From assembly GCA_023419315.1 (NCBI GenBank), contig JAEZYE010000023.1, positions 1-59,701 on the forward strand: a DNA stretch of 59,701 bases, written 5' to 3'. Within the stretch, counting starts at the first letter, position 1; each line of letters starts with the position of its first letter. The notes under the pieces were generated by a model, which did not search any database, was not told the origin of the DNA, and was given only the letters and a program-made list of their open reading frames with translations. Shown in pieces: positions 55,815 to 59,701 of this stretch. Origin of the DNA: Pseudomonadota bacterium (lineage in GTDB: Bacteria > Pseudomonadota > Gammaproteobacteria > Xanthomonadales > Xanthomonadaceae). A program made the translations under genes and the position numbers.

Positions 55815-57755
55815 CTATTTCGCCGGCTGGCCGCCCAGGTGCTTCGACAGGAAACCGAGCAGGCGCCGGTAATACTCGCGACGGTGCTCGCGGGTGTAGA
55901 AGCCGTGGCCTTCGGTCGGGAAGTACAGGCTCTCCACCGGCACGCCGGCATTCTTCAGCGCCTTTTCCATTTTCTCGGTATGGGCCACCGGCGCGCGCTC
56001 GTCCTTGCCGCCGGCCGCCAGGAACACCGGCACCTGGATGCGGTCGGCAAGCGTGACCGGCGAACGTTCCGCCAGTGAATCCGCTTCGCCCATCCATTCG
56101 CCGGCCCACGTGCGGCCGGAGCGGCTGTTGTTGGAGTCGCGGCGATGCTTGAGCCGCAAGTCGTAGACGCCGACGTAACCAGCCGCGCAGCGATACAGGT
56201 CCGGCTCCTTCGCCACGCCCATCAGCGAGGCGTAGCCGCCGTAGCTCGCGCCGTACAGGCAGATGCGTTTCGGATCGGCGATGCCTTCGACGCCGGCCCA
56301 GCGCGTGGCGTCGGTGAGATCGTCCTGCATGCGGCCGCCCCATTCCTGCGCGCCGGACTGCATGAAGGCGCGACCGTAGTTGCCCGAGCCGCGATAGTTG
56401 ATGCGCAGCACCGCGTAGCCGGCCTCGGCCAGAATCTGCGCGTCGTCATCGAATCGCCATTCGTCGAAAACGCCGAACGGTCCGCCGTGCGGCATCACCA
56501 CCATCGGCAACGGGCCCTTCGCGGCTTTCGGCGTGGTCAGGTAGCCATGCAGCATCACGCCGTCGCGCGCTTTCAGGCTGACCGCGCGCGTGGGCGACAT
56601 CTGCGCGGGCAGGAACCACTCGCGCCTTCCGAACAGGCGATCGGCTTGCTTGTTGACCAGATCGAACAGGAAGTAGTCGCCGGCATTGCGATCACTCCAG
56701 GCGTAGACCACCGCCAGCCGTTTATCCGCCGTCACCGAGGTGATGTAGATCGCCTCATCGGTGAAGGCCCGTTCCAGGCTGCGATAGAGCCGCGCCGTCG
56801 GCGACTTCTCGTCGAAAAACCGGTTGCGCACGCGATCGCTCATGAACGACGCGCCGATGGGCGTGCGGTTGTCGAGGTCGTAGAGAATCGCGTACGGGTC
56901 CACCGTATCGTCCGCCAGCGCCAACGCGTATTCGCCGGTGGCCGGATCCCAGGCCATGATCCGGTCCGGCCCGGAAGCCTGCTGCACCTGCACGTACGCG
57001 ATGCGGCCGTCCGCCGAGAATCCCAGCGGCCATTCCACGCGGCGCGAGGTGTTTTCGTCGTTCACCAGGCGCCACTGCGCGTCGTTGTTGTCGCGGTAGT
57101 ACAGCCGCGACGCGTTGTCGGTATCCGCGCCCCAGGCGAAACGCGCCTGTGCCTGCGCATCCACCAGGAACTGGGCGCGGCGCACCGGCGCGCTCGCCAC
57201 GTCGGAGCGACGCCGCGTGTAGATGTCGAGCTTTTCCAGGCGTATGTAGGGCTCGTTGCTGAAAGGCATGGAGGACACGAGCACGTTGCGCTCATCCTGC
57301 GGCAGCGTGTCTTCCAGAAATACCGCACGCGGCGGTTCGGCCGACGCGATGCTGCTGCCCTCCTCGGCAATGCCGTACGGGCTCGCCAGCAGGCGGCCCT
57401 TGCTGCCATCGGCATTGATCGCATGCAACTGGCCGATGGGCATCGGGCGGTCGCGCGACCCCAGCTTGTTGGCCATCGAGACGACGACGCGCTCGTCGTT
57501 GGCCCACCAGAAATTGTCCACCACCGAATCACGTCGTCCGACAACCTTGGCGGTGACCGTCCTGTCGGAACGACGCACGACGACCAGCGCTTCGCGATCC
57601 TCCAGCGGCGCGGTGGTGGCGAAATATTGGCCGTCCGGCGAGATTTTCAGCGCCTGGTACGGGTCATCCTTCAGGTAAGGCTCGAGATCCACCTGCGCTG
57701 CCGCCGGCAGCGAAACCAGGGCGAACAGCAGTCCGCCCAGCATTCCTGCTTTCAT
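55815..57755 (-). CDS. S9 family (prolyl oligopeptidase-type) serine peptidase, exported
   Basis: 646 residues. Signal peptide MKAGMLGGLLFALVSLPAAAQ. A beta-propeller-like N-terminal region (YQALKISPDGQYFATTAP) precedes the alpha/beta-hydrolase domain, with the triad Ser504 (GASYGG), Asp585 (GGKDER) and His617 (EGHGF) and the oxyanion HGGPFG. It resembles acylaminoacyl/dipeptidyl peptidases of xanthomonads and acts on short peptides in the periplasm or outside. AGGAG lies 7 bases before the ATG. It is upstream of gspF on the same strand with a 100-base gap; whether it is secreted by the T2SS is unknown. Confidence 0.93.
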   Translation of the reverse strand: MKAGMLGGLLFALVSLPAAAQVDLEPYLKDDPYQALKISPDGQYFATTAPLEDREALVVVRRSDRTVTAKVVGRRDSVVDNFWWANDERVVVSMANKLGSRDRPMPIGQLHAINADGSKGRLLASPYGIAEEGSSIASAEPPRAVFLEDTLPQDERNVLVSSMPFSNEPYIRLEKLDIYTRRRSDVASAPVRRAQFLVDAQAQARFAWGADTDNASRLYYRDNNDAQWRLVNDENTSRRVEWPLGFSADGRIAYVQVQQASGPDRIMAWDPATGEYALALADDTVDPYAILYDLDNRTPIGASFMSDRVRNRFFDEKSPTARLYRSLERAFTDEAIYITSVTADKRLAVVYAWSDRNAGDYFLFDLVNKQADRLFGRREWFLPAQMSPTRAVSLKARDGVMLHGYLTTPKAAKGPLPMVVMPHGGPFGVFDEWRFDDDAQILAEAGYAVLRINYRGSGNYGRAFMQSGAQEWGGRMQDDLTDATRWAGVEGIADPKRICLYGASYGGYASLMGVAKEPDLYRCAAGYVGVYDLRLKHRRDSNNSRSGRTWAGEWMGEADSLAERSPVTLADRIQVPVFLAAGGKDERAPVAHTEKMEKALKNAGVPVESLYFPTEGHGFYTREHRREYYRRLLGFLSKHLGGQPAK

Positions 57756-58098
57756 GCTCCAACTCCTTGTGCGCCGCCCCCGCGGCTGGCGCCTCGCGCC
57801 GGATGCAATCGTGGCAGGCGCTGCTGGCGAAGTCCATCCGTCGAATGCGAACCGGCATCGACTGACAACGACGCAGGCAAGACGAAATTCCCGCCCGCAC
57901 CGATGACCTCACGTGATCCGATCCGCGAACACCCGCGCCGGCTTCACGTCGTCGCCACCTCGCGCGCGCGTATATGGCTGCGCGGAGCACATTGCGGCGG
58001 GCGCAGCGCCCTCCGTCCATGGAAATTCCGGAAGTCACTAGAGCCGCCATTACGGATGCGGCGCTCCCCTGGCTCCCTGCAATCACCGGAGCCCTTCG
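57756..58098. other. Intergenic region between the S9 peptidase and the histidine kinase
   Basis: 343 bases between divergent genes. It contains the ribosome-binding sites of both (AAGGAG for the peptidase, GGAG for the kinase). I see no gene, RNA or clear promoter; the open frame running through it on the minus strand is shadow of the kinase. Confidence 0.5.
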
Positions 58099-59259
58099 AT
58101 GTCGTCCCATGTTCTTCCCGTCGACGAACAACAGTTGAAGGACATCCTCTGGGCCTTCGTGGTCCGCTCGCTCGATCATGTGGTCTTGATCATGGACGAT
58201 GACGGGCGGATCACTTGGTGCAACCGCGGCGCGCTCGGCACGCTGTGCGCCGAAGCTACCGGACTGGTCGGGCGCCACCTGTCCGAAATCTTCCTGCTGT
58301 CGGATGTGGAAATCGGCATACCGCAGCACGAGATGAACGAGGCCCGCAGCAAACAGTCCAGCATCGATGACCGCTGGCTCCGCCGCATGGATGGCACACG
58401 CTTCTGGGCGTCAGGCGTCACCGTCCATCTGGCGGGCATGGGCGATGGCTGCAGCTTCATCAAGATTTTCCGCGACATGACCGACGCCAAGATGCAGATG
58501 GAGGGCGCACGCGAGAGCTGTCGCGCCGCGAAGCAGGAAAGCGAGGGCAAGAGCTTCGCGATCGCCGTGCTCGCACATGAGTTGCGGAATCCGCTGTCGG
58601 GCGTCAGCCTGGCTGCCGAGATCCTGCACATGCGCACCGATGGCGACGATCGGGTCACCAAGCCGCTGGCAGCGATTGAACAGAACATCGTGATGGCCAG
58701 CCGACTCATCGAGGATCTGCTCCAGCACAGCAAGGTGGAGTCCAACGGCTTCATCCTCGACCGCGAACGCTGCGACCTGCGCGAACTGCTGGTCGAGTGC
58801 GTGCACATCGCCAGCAAGCAAGCCGAGCGTGACACCCGGGTCGAGCCGCTCCTGCTGCCGAAAGGCCGGCTGTTCGCCAATATCGATCGCAACCGGATGA
58901 AGCAGGTTTTCGTCAATCTGATCGCCAATTCGCTGCGCTACACGGATGTGCCGGGCCGCATCTGGATCAGCGGCACGCGGGAAGGCACCGAACTCGTGGT
59001 GCGCATCACCGATGAAGGCGCGGGCATTGCCCCCGAGAAACTCGAACATCTCTTCCACGTCTTCACCCTGCCCGGCCTGGAGAGCTCGCGCCTGGGACTG
59101 GGCCTGGGATTGATGGTGGTCAAGAAGATCGTCGAAGCCCATGGCGGCACGGTGCAGGTCAAAAGCGACGGCGCCGGTCACGGAAGCCAGTTCACCGTGC
59201 GCTTTCCTGCCGGCACGAGCATCACGCCCTCACCGCCTCCCGCCCTGCATGCGGAATAG
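58099..59259 (+). CDS. PAS domain-containing sensor histidine kinase
   Basis: 386 residues with no TM segment, so a cytoplasmic sensor. A PAS domain (about 20-130; LDHVVLIMDDDGRITWCNRGA, FIKIFRDMTDAK) is followed by HisKA with the phospho-accepting His160 (LAHELRNP) and a HATPase domain: N box VNLIANSLRY (Asn277), G1 DEGAGI (305-310), G2 GLGLGLM (333-339). All boxes are intact, so autophosphorylation is expected. No response regulator is adjacent, so it is an orphan kinase whose partner cannot be told. GGAG lies 7 bases before the ATG. Confidence 0.93.
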   Translation: MSSHVLPVDEQQLKDILWAFVVRSLDHVVLIMDDDGRITWCNRGALGTLCAEATGLVGRHLSEIFLLSDVEIGIPQHEMNEARSKQSSIDDRWLRRMDGTRFWASGVTVHLAGMGDGCSFIKIFRDMTDAKMQMEGARESCRAAKQESEGKSFAIAVLAHELRNPLSGVSLAAEILHMRTDGDDRVTKPLAAIEQNIVMASRLIEDLLQHSKVESNGFILDRERCDLRELLVECVHIASKQAERDTRVEPLLLPKGRLFANIDRNRMKQVFVNLIANSLRYTDVPGRIWISGTREGTELVVRITDEGAGIAPEKLEHLFHVFTLPGLESSRLGLGLGLMVVKKIVEAHGGTVQVKSDGAGHGSQFTVRFPAGTSITPSPPPALHAE

Positions 59260-59701
59260 GAACTCCTGCTCGCAAGTGCGCTTGCCGCGTGAAGCGATGG
59301 TCCGCTACGGATGTACGGCTGAGTTACCGGACCAGTTGCACCTCACCGCGCGTGTCCATCACGCATTCGGTGTGATGCTGTCCTTTTGACTCGCAGGTCA
59401 CTTCGGCAGGCGCGCGCGATTCCTCCGCATAGCCGGCACCCGCCTGCGACACCGGCTGCGACGCCGCTTCTCCGTCGAGCGTGCAGCTGCCCTTTGCTGG
59501 GTGCGCCGCAAGACCCGGCTGCCGTGGTGGCGCTGCCTGCTTGCTGCACTGCTGGTGGTGGTGACGGGCTCGGTCATCAACACGCTGGTCGGCTATGCAC
59601 TTTCCCACACGGCCATCGTGGCGGGCACTCCGGGCGTGTAAGCCGGACGTCCACGCGCCACTTCATTTCAGCGCAGCCCGAACTCCAGGCAACTGCTGCC
59701 C
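59260..59701. other. Right-edge region without a clear intact gene
   Basis: 442 bases after the histidine kinase. The minus strand holds a DUF3011-like fragment (59324-59608). At the very edge the minus strand is open to a TGA at 59668 and would end in SCLEFGLR, perhaps the end of a gene lying beyond the window; this cannot be decided from 33 bases. Confidence 0.4.
59324..59608 (-). pseudogene. Broken DUF3011-like coding sequence
   Basis: The C-terminal part of this 94-codon frame reads VTCESKGQHHTECVMDTRGE then VQLVR and stops at TAA. This matches the first half of the DUF3011 repeat of xanthomonads (CES...C..DTRG.V.LVRQLS...C), where the stop takes the place of the conserved Gln; LSRT follows directly in the same frame, after which similarity ends. 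There is no convincing signal peptide or start upstream. It is probably a remnant of a small secreted protein, though a real short protein cannot be excluded. Confidence 0.4.

Noticed and set aside
57664..58329. 221-codon minus-strand frame across the S9-kinase intergenic region
   Set aside because: It overlaps the starts of both real genes in wrong frames and has no ribosome-binding site or motif.
59386..59641. Plus-strand frame ending in a hydrophobic stretch (LLAALLVVVTGSVINTLVGY)
   Set aside because: No ATG or plausible GTG/TTG start before the hydrophobic part, very Arg-rich N-terminus; the TM-like stretch may be chance.

Overview
The window is a GC-rich chromosomal segment from a Gram-negative gammaproteobacterium, most likely of the Xanthomonadales/Lysobacteraceae (Xanthomonas-Lysobacter type). 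The evidence is the gene order pilC-pilD-coaE, the Xps-type type II secretion cluster (F-G-H-I-J-K-L-M-N-D), a division and cell-wall (dcw) cluster with no murD between mraY and ftsW, a MutT-ThiE fusion, and lpxC-dciA-M23 peptidase-secA beside ftsZ. It is mostly core genome; I see no insertion sequence, prophage, CRISPR array or tRNA.

Layout. 1-2436 (+): end of pilC, then pilD and coaE. 2441-7317 (-): Nudix/ThiE fusion, secA and an M23 peptidase. 7326-7796 (+): dciA. 7976-8893 (-): lpxC with its own promoter. 9105-25052 (-): the complete dcw operon in the order mraZ-rsmH-ftsL-ftsI-murE-murF-mraY-ftsW-murG-murC-ddl-ftsQ-ftsA-ftsZ, with a sigma70-type promoter and a 10-bp-periodic MraZ-box array upstream and a terminator after ftsZ. 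25365-31562: NRDE protein, RNase P RNA (-), rsmI (-), lpoA, yraN, an FAD-linked oxidase and an SGNH hydrolase. 31591-39975 (-): thiL, nusB, ribH, ribB(X), ribE behind an FMN riboswitch, then a methyltransferase, ribD, an acetyltransferase, nrdR and glyA. 40234-43306 (+): ettA and an NCS2 purine permease. 43330-45041 (-): def and pncB. 45107-55714 (-): two glycosyltransferases and the T2SS cluster, with no gspE. 55815-57755 (-): S9 peptidase. 58099-59259 (+): PAS histidine kinase. 59324-59608 (-): an apparently broken DUF3011 frame.

How the genes work together. The dcw block makes the lipid-linked peptidoglycan precursor (MurC, E, F, Ddl, MraY, MurG) and builds the septum (FtsW, I, L, Q, A, Z). 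LpoA and the M23 peptidase, both cell-wall factors, lie close by. RNase P, NusB, RsmI, EttA and Def serve RNA processing and translation. The rib/thiL/nusB block makes flavin and thiamine cofactors. PilD matures both type IV pilins and the T2SS pseudopilins encoded at the other end of the window.

The most unusual observations are two micro-ORFs (23 and 37 codons) that fill the only two small gaps of the otherwise overlapping dcw operon, each joined to both neighbours by ATGA overlaps; a secA leader with an intrinsic-terminator-like hairpin and a 14-codon ORF overlapping the secA start; and a T2SS operon that lacks its ATPase gene but carries two coupled glycosyltransferase genes.
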